Assembly: GCA_903905065.1 (NCBI GenBank)
Contig: CAIVEW010000001.1
Coordinates: 1-33,657, forward strand
Reading direction: 5' to 3'
DNA: 33,657 nucleotides
Origin: an uncultured Bacteroidota bacterium
GTDB taxonomy: Bacteria; Bacteroidota; Bacteroidia; Chitinophagales; Chitinophagaceae
The position numbers were made by a program, and so were the translations under genes. Shown here one piece after another: positions 15,175-24,106 of this stretch. Below the pieces are notes generated by a model. It was given only the letters and a program-made list of their open reading frames with translations. It did not search any database and was not told the DNA's origin. Each line of letters begins with the position of its first letter. Position 1 is the stretch's first letter.

Positions 15175-15219
15175 GGATTGTATGTCTGGAATACGCCTCG
15201 ATCAAAACACGTTTCAAAC

Positions 15220-15664
15220 TCACATAGCAGGCGGCTGGTTGAGCAGCATCCAATAGAAACCTAATTGAGCTACAGCCTGGGTAAAATTATCAAAACCCAC
15301 CGGTTTAACGATATAACTGTTCACGCCAAGCCCATAACAGGTAGCCACATCCGGGTCTTCATTTGACGACGTCAGTACCACCACTGGAATTTGTTTCGTT
15401 GACGGATCAGACTTTAACCGCCTTAGTACCTCTATGCCATTTACTTTGGGCATCTTTAGGTCCAGCAAAATCACTCGTGGTTTAACGCTTCGTTGTTGCC
15501 CCTGATAAGCACCCTCACAATAAATAAAATCAAGGGCCTCGGCACCATCTTTCAGGTGGATTATTTTATTGATCAGGTTGTTTTTTTTTTAATGCCCTTA
15601 TCGTGAGTTCTGCATCGTTCGGGTTGTCTTCAACCAGAAGAATTTCTATGTCTGCTGTTTCCAT
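15220..15664 (-). pseudogene. CheY-like response regulator, frameshifted at an A10 tract
   Basis: The ATG at 15662-15664 opens a receiver domain: ILLVEDNPNDAEL with acidic pocket Glu12/Asp13. At coding-strand A10 (15581-15590 as T10) the frame shifts and meets a stop nine codons later. Reading nine A instead of ten restores ...ALKKNNLINKIIHLKDGAEAL and a continuous 147-residue receiver with phospho-acceptor Asp68 (ILLDLKMP), VVVLTSS and the conserved Lys in VKPV. This type of single-domain regulator commonly partners PAS kinases. It begins 10 bases after the kinase stop at 15675. It could be a real mutation, a slippage-controlled gene or a sequencing error. Confidence 0.8.
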
Positions 15665-15674
15665 GGCCTTGGTT

Positions 15675-17594
15675 TTAGTTATTCGGAATTGAAAAATACA
15701 AAGTTGCCCCTTCATTTACTATTGCTTCTGCCCAAACCTTTCCTCCATGCTTGGTGACGATACGCTGCACGATCGCAAGGCCCACGCCTGTGCCTTCAAA
15801 CTCCTCCATAGAATGGAGCCGCTGAAAAACGCCAAATAGCTTATCCGCATAACGCATGTCAAACCCCACCCCATTATCTTTCACTGAAAATACGATCTCA
15901 TCGCCTTTAGCCTGCGATCTTATTTCCACAATGGGTTTTTCTTTTTTCGATGAATATTTTAAAGCATTGCTGATGAGATTTATCAGTACCAGTTTCATCA
16001 GGCTTTCATCAGAACTGACGTTATGGTTAATATCGTTTTTTATTTCCGCACTATATGCTTTCCCCCTGATGATCTCATTTATCGATGCCGCGGCAAGCGC
16101 ATGCATATCCGTTTCTTTTTTCTGAAGTTCCTTTTTTCCCAATCTGGAAAACCGAAGAAGATCATCGATAAGTACACCCATTTTCTCGGCGTTATTGCTA
16201 ATTACATTCAGCAACCTCCGCCCCTCATCGTCAATAAGTTTCGAATAGTCTTCCTGGAGTATCTGCGAGTAACCGGTAATCGCCCTTAAAGGCGTCCGCA
16301 GATCATGGGACACGGAATAAGAAAAAGCTTCGAGTTCTTTATTTAGCTGCACTATAGCGTCCTGGTGTTTCTTTTGTTCCGTTATATCTGCTGAAATACC
16401 CACCAGGTATATCGGCTTCCCATTCTCCACTATCGGGATCTTCTTGGTGTGGAGCCAACGCTCTCCTTTTTTCGTTTGTATGGGCTCTTCGTCTATTATC
16501 AGTAATTTTTTTTCATTCAACACTGCCCTATCCTTCGAAATGAAGAAATCTGCCTGCTCGGGAGGGAAAAAATCATAATCACTCTTGCCGATGAGGTCTT
16601 CGCTCGAAAAACCGAGCAGTCGTTCACCAGCCTTGTTAAAACGGACAAACTTCAGATCCTTCGCGTCTTTTACAAAAACCATGTCCGGAATGTTCTCAAG
16701 AATAGTGTCCAGGAAATGGTTAGCTTTATTCAAAGAAATTTCCATTTGTTTCCGCTGAGTAATATCAACCAGGGTGACCAGGAAACACGACTTATTATCC
16801 AGTTCTAATGCTTCAAGAGACAAAAGCATATTTTTGATCTCACCGCCACTTATAGGTATCTCCAACTCAAACTCATTTAACCGATTGCCGTTAGCGGCAA
16901 TCTGCTTTCTCATTTCGTCACGTTTTGATTCATCGTTGATCTTTAATTCAGTCAACGTCTTACCTACGGCAGTTTCATTGTTTATGCCAAACAATTTTTG
17001 GAAGGCCTTATTAATGTGTATTAATTTTCCACTTGGTGCTTCTGCCATAAGTGTGGCAACCGGGCTTAGGTTGAATATCTTAAAAAAGCGGGCCTCACTC
17101 TCCTTTAAGTTTTCGATATGGATTTTCTCCGCAGCCCTCAGATCCTGAGTCTCTCTTTGGTGCTGCTCCGCTTCTCTCTTTGCGAGTTCCTGTGCGGTTA
17201 CGTCCTCCACCTTGTGGATGATGTAGATAACCGTGCCCTCCGTATTCAGCACCGGGCTGTTTAACGGTTTCCAAAATCTTTCCTCAAACGCACCTGAGGG
17301 TGTGGGGATATCATATTTCTGCACGTTCATTGAATGAGGCGACTTGTGTTGCAGCACATACGCCAGCGAGGCCCCCAGGTTGGATACACCATCGGCGTTG
17401 GGGTCTTGTGGGTTGTCCGGGAATATATCAAACAACTGGTGGCCAGTTATTTCCTGCCGGTTTGTATGCGTAGCATTTAAATAGGCATCGCTGGCATCAA
17501 CGATCCTCAGGTCGGGCGACAATAAAAGATACAGGTCGGGCGATGATTCAAATATTCTCCGAAAATGTTCATTAATATTTTCCATCCTGGCCAT
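15675..17594 (-). CDS. PAS-containing sensor histidine kinase
   Basis: A cytoplasmic 639-residue kinase (or 636 from the ATG at 17585) with no membrane helix. Domains in order: PAS (about 5-125), short coiled segment (130-165), PAS (165-285), PAS (290-410, with FVKDAKDLKFVRFN and GISADITEQKK), HisKA with phospho-acceptor His430 in SYSVSHDLRTPL, then HATPase with N-box NLISNALKYS, G1 KDNGVGFD and G2 GTGVGLAIV. All catalytic motifs look intact. The frameshifted response regulator follows after 10 bases and is its likely partner. The signal is unknown. Confidence 0.93.
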   Translation of the reverse strand: MARMENINEHFRRIFESSPDLYLLLSPDLRIVDASDAYLNATHTNRQEITGHQLFDIFPDNPQDPNADGVSNLGASLAYVLQHKSPHSMNVQKYDIPTPSGAFEERFWKPLNSPVLNTEGTVIYIIHKVEDVTAQELAKREAEQHQRETQDLRAAEKIHIENLKESEARFFKIFNLSPVATLMAEAPSGKLIHINKAFQKLFGINNETAVGKTLTELKINDESKRDEMRKQIAANGNRLNEFELEIPISGGEIKNMLLSLEALELDNKSCFLVTLVDITQRKQMEISLNKANHFLDTILENIPDMVFVKDAKDLKFVRFNKAGERLLGFSSEDLIGKSDYDFFPPEQADFFISKDRAVLNEKKLLIIDEEPIQTKKGERWLHTKKIPIVENGKPIYLVGISADITEQKKHQDAIVQLNKELEAFSYSVSHDLRTPLRAITGYSQILQEDYSKLIDDEGRRLLNVISNNAEKMGVLIDDLLRFSRLGKKELQKKETDMHALAAASINEIIRGKAYSAEIKNDINHNVSSDESLMKLVLINLISNALKYSSKKEKPIVEIRSQAKGDEIVFSVKDNGVGFDMRYADKLFGVFQRLHSMEEFEGTGVGLAIVQRIVTKHGGKVWAEAIVNEGATLYFSIPNN

Positions 17595-17722
17595 TCCGTT
17601 TGCAGCAGCCCGTTTTAAACAAGAAAGAATTGCAGGCTAAGAATTACCTAAACTAAACAAATCTTTTTTTAGAATAAAAAAATCTTCTTCCAATCAGTTT
17701 TTTGTAACCCAATGGCAGTAAA

Positions 17723-19612
17723 TCAATTAGCGAAGGTTTTTATGTCAAATTCAATTTTGAATTCGGTCCCTTCATTTACTTTGCTTTGCACACTGATCTT
17801 TCCGCCAAGCGTTTCCACCTGGGTTTTTACCATGAACAGACCCATACCTTTGCCTTCGGCAAGTTGCGGATGAAATCGCTTATAAAGACCAAATATCTGT
17901 TCGCTTTTAGTTTCCAGGTCCATGCCTATACTGTTATCTTTGAACGACAACTCTATCTTGTCGGCAAGTTTCCGACTCTTGATATCAATAACCGGCGCCA
18001 GGTCCGATTGCTTATACTTTATGCTGTTTGAGATCAGGTTGTAAAATATGCTCAGCATATAACTCTTGAAAGTCGACACCTCATCTACCTCTGAGAAATC
18101 GCTGTTGATCATCACGCCTTTATCATCCAGCAGGCCGCCGATACTGAATTTTATATCATCTACGATTTGTGAGAAATGAATTTTTTCTTTATTGCCGACT
18201 ACCACATTCTTAACTTGCAAAATATCGTTCAGGTCAATTATGGTACTGTCCAGTTTTTTAACGGAAATAGTAAGGCCCTCCATAAACACCTGCCGGTCAT
18301 CGTCATCAAGATTGCCCTCAACCAGGGCATCCGTAATGCCAATAATGTTAGCTACCGGAGAGCGTAAATTGTGGGAAATGATATACGCAAATTGCTCGAG
18401 ATCCTGGTTACGCTGCATCAATTCAGCCGTTATCTTTTTCTCCTGCAGTTCCGACACTTTTTTCGCGGTTATTTCGGTGATGGCCATAACCACGCCAAGC
18501 ACCTGCTTTTCATTGTTCCAAACGGGGTAGTAATCTATATTGAACCACTTGCCATAAGCATCGGGGTGCGGAAAATTCATTTCATAGCCGATCGAGGAGC
18601 CCCTTAGCACATTCTGTAAATACATTCTAACCATTGGCCGGGCTTCTTCATCAAAATATTCAATGGCTTTATTGCCATCTGAAAGGGGTTTCTCCAGTAA
18701 CTCAATCGATATTTTATAAGCAAGTTGATTAAACGACACGACCTTCAGATCAGCATCAAGCAATATGTAAGCAGTTTCCGTATTATCGAAGATCGCCCGG
18801 AGGTTAGCTTCTGATTTTTGAAGCGACTTTGTAGCGTGAACGGTCTCCGTCACATCCCTGATAAATCCGTTTATACGCACCACGTTGTTATCTGCATCAC
18901 GCGCAACAGCTATCTCCGCATAAATATGCTTTAAAGTCCCATCCTTGCTGACTATCCTGCAGGAGTATTTATGCCGGTCGCGGTGTTTTATCGTATAGTC
19001 AATTGTTTGCCTTACCAATTCCCGCTCGTCATGGTGTACCATTTTCAGGTAGGTGTCCACAGACGGCTCTATCTCCCCGGGTGTATATCCCAGGATACGG
19101 AATTGCTCATCTGACCAGCGCTCCGTGTTGTTCAACAGGTCTCGCTCCCAGCTCCCGAAATGAGCTAGCTGTTCGGCCTCTTTGAGCAGCGCCTCATTTG
19201 CTATAACCTCGTCCAGGAATTTTTTTCGCTCTTCCTCAATACGATATTTGTGTATTGCGCTCAGCACTGCATTAGGCAGCCGTTGCAGTCGGTCCTTAAG
19301 GATGTAGTCACACGCCCCCTCTTTCATGATACTAACGGCATATTCCTCTGAAATAGAGCCGGTAACTAATATAAATGGGGTGATGATCTTACGGTCGTTT
19401 ATTATTCTGAGGGCTTCTACCCCACTAAATTGAGGTAATGAGTTATCGGCGAGTATAGCATCAAATCTTTGTTGCTCAATGGCGCTGATAAAACTCTCGC
19501 TATCGATTGTTATTGTATAACCAAAATCCATTCCTGAGCGCTGCAAGGTGAGGATGATCAGTTCCGCATCCGTCATCATGTCTTCCAATATCAGCAAATT
19601 CAGTTTATTCAT
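17723..19612 (-). CDS. Hybrid kinase: N-terminal receiver, two PAS domains, histidine kinase
   Basis: A 629-residue cytoplasmic protein. An N-terminal receiver (1-120) has acidic residues, Asp56 in ILADNSLP and Lys106 in YILKDRL. Two PAS domains follow: one from about 150 to 260, with GSWERDL...RWSDEQFRILGY and PAC-type ending FIRDVTE, and one from about 270 to 385. The HisKA has His414 in IISHNLRSP and the HATPase has FYNLISNSIKYK and GKGMGLFMV. G1 reads DNSIGMD, with Ser in place of the usual first Gly. A receiver in front of the kinase suggests it is controlled by another kinase, possibly its neighbour. Confidence 0.92.
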   Translation of the reverse strand: MNKLNLLILEDMMTDAELIILTLQRSGMDFGYTITIDSESFISAIEQQRFDAILADNSLPQFSGVEALRIINDRKIITPFILVTGSISEEYAVSIMKEGACDYILKDRLQRLPNAVLSAIHKYRIEEERKKFLDEVIANEALLKEAEQLAHFGSWERDLLNNTERWSDEQFRILGYTPGEIEPSVDTYLKMVHHDERELVRQTIDYTIKHRDRHKYSCRIVSKDGTLKHIYAEIAVARDADNNVVRINGFIRDVTETVHATKSLQKSEANLRAIFDNTETAYILLDADLKVVSFNQLAYKISIELLEKPLSDGNKAIEYFDEEARPMVRMYLQNVLRGSSIGYEMNFPHPDAYGKWFNIDYYPVWNNEKQVLGVVMAITEITAKKVSELQEKKITAELMQRNQDLEQFAYIISHNLRSPVANIIGITDALVEGNLDDDDRQVFMEGLTISVKKLDSTIIDLNDILQVKNVVVGNKEKIHFSQIVDDIKFSIGGLLDDKGVMINSDFSEVDEVSTFKSYMLSIFYNLISNSIKYKQSDLAPVIDIKSRKLADKIELSFKDNSIGMDLETKSEQIFGLYKRFHPQLAEGKGMGLFMVKTQVETLGGKISVQSKVNEGTEFKIEFDIKTFAN

Positions 19613-19924
19613 AGTGCGCCGTTCTAAAGTTCGTATTCTAAAAAGCCATTGCCTGATTTTTGTGTTAGTAAGTTATTAAATTATTCCCTATTAATGTAAT
19701 TTAAATTGAATGGAAATATACAATACTGTTTTACAGACAAAAAAATGTATGGAATTTTTATATTTTGAACTAATAACTAGCGTGTCCCCTCGATGTTATA
19801 GGAGAGAAAGTTGGGTTAAAAAAGCATAATTTGTTAATCAATATCAACATCAGCCCGAAAAAATAAAGGCTGTATTTTTTACGCTAAAAGAATGGACTTA
19901 CCACAAGAAGCAGACCACCGGCAA
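19613..19924. other. Intergenic region, no gene seen
   Basis: This 312-base AT-rich stretch separates the hybrid kinase start from the end of the next minus-strand gene. The only structure is a weak hairpin, CAGCC (19851-19855) / GGCTG (19868-19872), followed by TATTTTTT on the plus strand. No plus-strand gene would use it. No convincing ORF or -7 box was found. Confidence 0.6.
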
Positions 19925-20185
19925 CTACGAAGATGCGCCACGAAGCGTATTTCCAAAACCGCCAGTACGCGGCGTGTGCGATAGATTTCCGGAGCTAGTA
20001 CTGGAGCTATTATTATGATGACGCCGTAAAAAGCCAAAAAAACCGCCATGAACATGGGAGGAAGTTGCACTGGCAGAATGATGCCCGGAACTATCCTGTG
20101 AATTTTTGATATCCTGCCCCTTAGCTGTAGCAGATACTGCCGCACAAAAAAGTGTACCCAGAATGACTTTATTTGAACTCCTCAT
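19925..20185 (-). CDS. Small secreted Ser/His/Gly-rich protein
   Basis: An 86-residue protein with a signal peptide (MRSSNKVILGTLFCAAVSATAKGQ). The mature part is low complexity: Ser, His and Gly predominate, with FFGFLRRHH and GGFGNTLRGASS near the C-terminus. I recall similar short proteins ending in GGFG-x-T from Chitinophagaceae, but their role is unknown to me. The His-rich part could bind metal. It stands alone, 46 bases from the 5' end of nothing obvious and about 100 bases from tdh on the same strand. Low-complexity makes the coding call moderate. Confidence 0.55.
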   Translation of the reverse strand: MRSSNKVILGTLFCAAVSATAKGQDIKNSQDSSGHHSASATSSHVHGGFFGFLRRHHNNSSSTSSGNLSHTPRTGGFGNTLRGASS

Positions 20186-20289
20186 CTTTGCTGGTTATTT
20201 CGATCAGCAAATGTCGGGGATAAATCATTTGAAACAACCATTTTTCACATTAATTAACCTGGCAACCCATAAAAAAACCTGCGATGGTT

Positions 20290-21243
20290 TTACACTATTT
20301 TCTCCCTCAAATGCTGTAACATATCAGCGGTCATCTTATCCAGATCAAATTCGTTTTTCCAACCCCAGTCCTTGCGGGCAGCAGCATCGTCAATGCTCAT
20401 GGGCCAGCCATCGGCTATTGCCTGGCGGAAATCTGGCTTGTAGTCGATACTAAACTCCGGGATGTGCTTTTGTATGGCGGCGGCGATCTCTTTCGGCGAA
20501 AAACTCAATGCAGATATGTTGTAAGCCATGCGGGTTTTCATCTGCTCCGCAGGGGCTTCCATCAACTTTATGGTAGCCCGGATAGCATCATCCATGTACA
20601 TCATGGGGAGGTAAGTGTTCTCGGAAAGGAAGCAGGTATATTTTTTGTTTTTCAGCGCTTCGTGATATATCTCTACCGCATAGTCTGTTGTGCCGCCTCC
20701 TGGTTCCGATTTCCAGCTTATGAGGCCGGGATAGCGTATGCTGCGCACGTCCAGGCCCCAGCGCTGGTTGTAATATTGGCACCAGAGCTCGCCGGCATAC
20801 TTACTAACTCCATATACCGTTCGCGGCTCTATTATGGTCTGCTGGGGCGTCTGCTCATGAGGTGTAGTTGGGCCAAAGACAGCAATAGAGCTTGGCCAGT
20901 ATATTTTGGTCAGCTTTTCCTGTACGCCAAGCTCCAATGTTTGCAACAGGCTTTGCATGTTTATCGCCCATGCCTTATGCGGATCTTTTTCACCTGTAGC
21001 AGACAGCAGCGCGGCGAGTAAGTATATCTGGGTAATGCCTTCTTTCTTCACAAGCGCATGGGTAGCGGCTGCATCCATAGCATTCAAGTGTTCATACGGG
21101 CCGTTGTCCTTCAGCAGAGGGTGAGCCTCTTTAATGTCGGTGGCGATAACATTGTCATTGCCATATACTTCGCGCAAAGCCAGTGTAAGTTCTACGCCTA
21201 TTTGCCCACCGGCCCCTATGATGAGAATTTTTTCCTGTTTCAT
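20290..21243 (-). CDS. tdh: L-threonine 3-dehydrogenase, short-chain (SDR) type
   Basis: A 317-residue extended SDR related to UDP-galactose 4-epimerase. The NAD site is IIGAGGQIGVEL; the active site has Ser-Ser in YWPSSIAVFGP and the YGVSK Tyr/Lys pair. The stretch YPGLISWKSEPGGGTTDYAVEIY is characteristic of this threonine dehydrogenase branch rather than sugar epimerases. It oxidises threonine to 2-amino-3-ketobutyrate, leading to glycine and acetyl-CoA. The partner Kbl ligase is not in the window. The heptamer array C begins two bases upstream of the ATG. Confidence 0.9.
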   Translation of the reverse strand: MKQEKILIIGAGGQIGVELTLALREVYGNDNVIATDIKEAHPLLKDNGPYEHLNAMDAAATHALVKKEGITQIYLLAALLSATGEKDPHKAWAINMQSLLQTLELGVQEKLTKIYWPSSIAVFGPTTPHEQTPQQTIIEPRTVYGVSKYAGELWCQYYNQRWGLDVRSIRYPGLISWKSEPGGGTTDYAVEIYHEALKNKKYTCFLSENTYLPMMYMDDAIRATIKLMEAPAEQMKTRMAYNISALSFSPKEIAAAIQKHIPEFSIDYKPDFRQAIADGWPMSIDDAAARKDWGWKNEFDLDKMTADMLQHLREKIV

Positions 21244-21245
21244 TT

Positions 21246-21287
21246 AAAAGTTAAATGTCAAAAGTTAAAACCAAAAATTGAAAACGC
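21246..21287. repeat. Heptamer array C
   Basis: Six consecutive 7-mers of the form AAAANNN: AAAAGTT, AAATGTC, AAAAGTT, AAAACCA, AAAATTG, AAAACGC. The array starts two bases from the tdh start codon on its upstream side. Confidence 0.72.
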
Positions 21288-21371
21288 TAGCTGCTCATTA
21301 GATCATTCAAAGGCCGAATACTTGCTAGCCAGCTAAGCCCCCCCCTTCCGAACGGCATGGCCGGGCGGGCT

Positions 21372-22487
21372 TTACGGGTTTGGGGTGAGATTTATCATCT
21401 CCAAAAACTGGTCAAACAAATACCTGCTGTCATGCGGGCCAGGTGTTGCTTCGGGGTGATATTGCACCGAAAAGGCCGGTTTATTCTTCATCCTTATCCC
21501 TTCTATCGAACCATCGTTCAGGTTCACATGCGTTACTTCTATGTGATCGGCTTTCTTTACAGCTTCGGGATCTACACCAAAGCCGTGGTTTTGGGTAGTG
21601 ATCTCTGACCTTCCGGTGATCAGGTTTTTTACCGGGTGGTTCAGTCCGCGATGACCGTGGTGCATTTTGTAGGTAGGTATATCGTTTGCCCGTGCAAGTA
21701 ATTGATGGCCAAGGCAGATACCAAAGAATGGCTTATTGGTGGCGAGAATATCCTTTACCGTGTTCACGGCATAGTCCATTGAAGCCGGATCGCCGGGGCC
21801 GTTGGATATGAAATAACCATGTGGCTCAAACTTTTTTAGTTCTTCAACGCTGGTCTTAGCTGGGAAAACTTTAAGGTATGCGCCCCTGTCAGTGAGACAC
21901 TGTAATATTTTGATCTTTACCCCATAGTCCATTACTGCGATCCGGATTGACGCATCCGGATTGCCCAAATTGTACGCTTCCTTTGCCGATACCTGCGACG
22001 ATAGTTCAAGCCCCGCCATATCCGGCACTTTTGCCAGCGCTTCAGTGAGGCTCTTTTCATCAGTCAGTTCAGTGGATATAATACAGTTCATAGCGCCCTT
22101 GCTGCGGATATGCTGCACCAGTGCGCGGGTGTCCACGTCGCATATCGCCACCAGGTTGTTGCTCACCAGGTAATTTTCGAGGCTGTCATCGGCGATCATG
22201 CGGGAATATCGCTTGGACACATTCTTACAGATCAGGCCGCTGATCTTTATCGAATCGCTTTCCACATCATCGTTTTTAACGCCGTAGTTGCCAATATAAG
22301 CTGTGTTCATGATCAGCACCTGGCCTTTGTAAGATGGATCAGTGAAAACTTCCTGGTAACCGGTCATACCGGTATTAAAGCATATTTCGCCACCGGCAGT
22401 TCCTTTTGCACCAAAAGACGTGCCTTTAAAGAGCGTACCGTCCTGCAACAGTAACCAGGCCGGGGATTGCGTATTAGTTTGAGCCAT
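21372..22487 (-). CDS. carA: Carbamoyl-phosphate synthase, small (glutaminase) subunit
   Basis: A 371-residue subunit that hydrolyses glutamine and passes ammonia to CarB for arginine and pyrimidine synthesis. The N-terminal domain has GEICFNTGMTGYQEVFTDPSY; the class I amidotransferase domain has ISNGPGDP, nucleophile Cys in GICLGHQLL, and the catalytic His-Glu pair in QYHPEATPGP. Length is normal. carB is not adjacent on either side, so the two subunits are encoded apart here. The start follows a perfect -7 box (22504-22511) by 16 bases. Confidence 0.95.
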   Translation of the reverse strand: MAQTNTQSPAWLLLQDGTLFKGTSFGAKGTAGGEICFNTGMTGYQEVFTDPSYKGQVLIMNTAYIGNYGVKNDDVESDSIKISGLICKNVSKRYSRMIADDSLENYLVSNNLVAICDVDTRALVQHIRSKGAMNCIISTELTDEKSLTEALAKVPDMAGLELSSQVSAKEAYNLGNPDASIRIAVMDYGVKIKILQCLTDRGAYLKVFPAKTSVEELKKFEPHGYFISNGPGDPASMDYAVNTVKDILATNKPFFGICLGHQLLARANDIPTYKMHHGHRGLNHPVKNLITGRSEITTQNHGFGVDPEAVKKADHIEVTHVNLNDGSIEGIRMKNKPAFSVQYHPEATPGPHDSRYLFDQFLEMINLTPNP

Positions 22488-22503
22488 GAAAAAACAAATT
22501 CTG

Positions 22504-22511
22504 CAAATGTA
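22504..22511 (-). promoter_or_regulatory. -7 promoter box (TACATTTG) of carA
   Basis: An exact TAnnTTTG match on the minus strand, predicting a leader of about 10 nt. An inverted repeat ATTGAGC-AATG-GCTCAAT (22518-22535) lies directly upstream and could be an operator. Confidence 0.5.
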
Positions 22512-22517
22512 AGTTTA

Positions 22518-22535
22518 ATTGAGCAATGGCTCAAT
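22518..22535. promoter_or_regulatory. Inverted repeat upstream of the carA -7 box
   Basis: Seven-base arms ATTGAGC and GCTCAAT with a four-base spacer. It sits where a -33 element or repressor would bind. It lacks a T-run, so a terminator is unlikely. Confidence 0.35.
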
Positions 22536-22638
22536 AGATTAATCGCCTAATTAATTGCAAATGTGTAAATGTGGAAAAGTAATACAATGCAGATACCAAC
22601 ACCCTCACAGATGGCAGCACACTGCAGGACAAAAAAGC

Positions 22639-23622
22639 CTAAATTTTTGAAAGTGACTTTTTCAGAAAGTCGATCACTTTTACTTCCGTAGCATCCACTT
22701 GCCGGAGGTCGGCCAGTATTACGGAAACCCAGTCGGTAAGGTGAATAAAGTAGAAAACCTCTTCCCAATAGCTTTTGCCCTCGGCATATATTTCTATGAT
22801 GGTGGAAGTGTACTTTTTGAATACTTTTTTATTGATCTCCATCCTTGTCTGCACCCGATCATAATCCTCTTTGGTACGCAATATGAGCACCGCTTTGTCT
22901 TTTGCGTCATCTCTCCACCCTACCAGCTCGTTATGATTCATTTCTGGTATGGCGCCATGCCAGCAAAGCATTTTGCTGTTCTCATTAAGTTGTTGACGGA
23001 AGCGCACGGCAACGCCCTCAAAATGGCTGGCAGAATATATTATCGGCATTTTACCGAATACCTTCTTTGCGATCACAGCTGCTTTTTTCTGCGTTTCTTT
23101 TTCGCCCTCGGTCATCGTTTTGATCGCTCTTTTTATTTCTGCCTCAAACTTATTTTCGATCAAGCCAAAGTACCCGAGGACATACAATATCTGAACTAGT
23201 GAATAGCCGATACACGAGCGTGGCGGCATACCTGCAGGCACTAAAATGCAGTCAATATTTTTCTTATTGGCAAACTCTGCAACCTTGCCTCCTGATGTAA
23301 TACATATGATCGTTGCTTTCGCCTTCTGCGCCTGGTACAGCGCAGCAAGCGTCTCTTCGGTATTGCCGGAATAGGAACACACAATAACGAGCGACTTCTT
23401 ATTTACAAATGCCGGGAGAAAATAATCTTTGTTGACGATGAAGGGAATTTTCATCTTGTCGAAGACATAGTTTTGAACTATGGAGCCACCGATGCCACTG
23501 CCGCCAAGGCCGGTAACTATTACATTGCTAAATTCACCCGGGGAAGTTATGAATCGGTAATTTTTTCCTATTATTATAGCCTCATGTAATTGTATCGGAA
23601 AATCCAGAACTAGCTTTTTCAT
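22639..23622 (-). CDS. Bifunctional phosphoglucose/phosphomannose isomerase (SIS domain)
   Basis: From the ATG at 23620-23622, 327 residues with two SIS subdomains. It should interconvert glucose 6-phosphate or mannose 6-phosphate with fructose 6-phosphate. Visible motifs are TGLGGSGIGGS, CSYSGNTEET, GMPPRSCIGYS and the active-site block IPEMNHNELVGW. Another ATG at 23652 would add ten residues but lies inside the predicted promoter (-7 box 23647-23654), so I prefer 23622. It starts 18 bases from the divergent yraN start. Confidence 0.88.
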   Translation of the reverse strand: MKKLVLDFPIQLHEAIIIGKNYRFITSPGEFSNVIVTGLGGSGIGGSIVQNYVFDKMKIPFIVNKDYFLPAFVNKKSLVIVCSYSGNTEETLAALYQAQKAKATIICITSGGKVAEFANKKNIDCILVPAGMPPRSCIGYSLVQILYVLGYFGLIENKFEAEIKRAIKTMTEGEKETQKKAAVIAKKVFGKMPIIYSASHFEGVAVRFRQQLNENSKMLCWHGAIPEMNHNELVGWRDDAKDKAVLILRTKEDYDRVQTRMEINKKVFKKYTSTIIEIYAEGKSYWEEVFYFIHLTDWVSVILADLRQVDATEVKVIDFLKKSLSKI

Positions 23623-23640
23623 CTGATATTGATCATTTAA

Positions 23641-23997
23641 GTGTCCAAACATAATAAAATTGGGATAAAGGGCGAACAAATAGCCGCTAACTTTTTGCTA
23701 AATAAAGGTTATATTATACTTCATCGTAACTGGCGGTGCGGCAAAAAGGAAATTGATATCATTGCTTTAAAAGATGATATGGCAGTCATCATCGAAATAA
23801 AGACACGCACAAATTTCGATTTCGGCTTTCCGGAGGAGGCGGTGAACCGCAGTAAACAAAGATTCATAAAAAGCGCAGCCGAGGCATTTATCTGCGAAAA
23901 CCCGCAGTATCTTTTCATCCGGTTTGATATAATCAGCATCTTACTGGATGGCGAACAGGTGAAGGAGATCGTCCACTTCGAAGAGGCCTTTTACTAA
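23641..23997 (+). CDS. yraN: YraN (UPF0102) family nuclease-like protein
   Basis: A 118-residue PD-(D/E)XK-fold protein with a GTG start directly after an in-frame stop. Family motifs are GIKGEQIAANFLLNKGY, HRNWRCGKKEIDIIA and VIIEIKTR, giving the Glu-Asp-Glu-Lys active-site set. Some homologues sit near recombination or DNA-uptake genes, but the role is unclear. It is divergent from the isomerase, and the two promoters must overlap in the 18 bases between starts and the coding ends. It finishes before a shared terminator. Confidence 0.9.
   Translation: MSKHNKIGIKGEQIAANFLLNKGYIILHRNWRCGKKEIDIIALKDDMAVIIEIKTRTNFDFGFPEEAVNRSKQRFIKSAAEAFICENPQYLFIRFDIISILLDGEQVKEIVHFEEAFY
23647..23654 (-). promoter_or_regulatory. 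-7 promoter box (TATGTTTG) of the isomerase gene, inside yraN
   Basis: An exact TAnnTTTG on the minus strand within the first codons of divergent yraN. A TTTG at 23677-23680 could be the -33 element. It decides the isomerase start at 23622. Confidence 0.5.
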
Positions 23998-24053
23998 TTT
24001 TTAAATAGTGGGCGAAGCCGAACTACCGAACTACAAAGAACAGATTCCAAAAC

Positions 24054-24095
24054 AAAAAGCCCAAACCCTGCGGATTTACGGGGTTTGGGCTTTTT
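24054..24095. terminator. Bidirectional rho-independent terminator
   Basis: A perfect 15-bp inverted repeat, AAAAAGCCCAAACCC (24054-24068) / GGGTTTGGGCTTTTT (24081-24095), with a 12-base loop. It lies between the convergent stops of yraN and the DUF6600 gene and gives a T-run in either direction. Confidence 0.9.
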
Positions 24096-24106
24096 GAAAC
24101 TTGTTT

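Noticed and set aside
19851..19880. Terminator hairpin in the 19.6-19.9 kb gap
   Set aside because: The stem is only five bases and the T-run is on the plus strand, where no gene ends.
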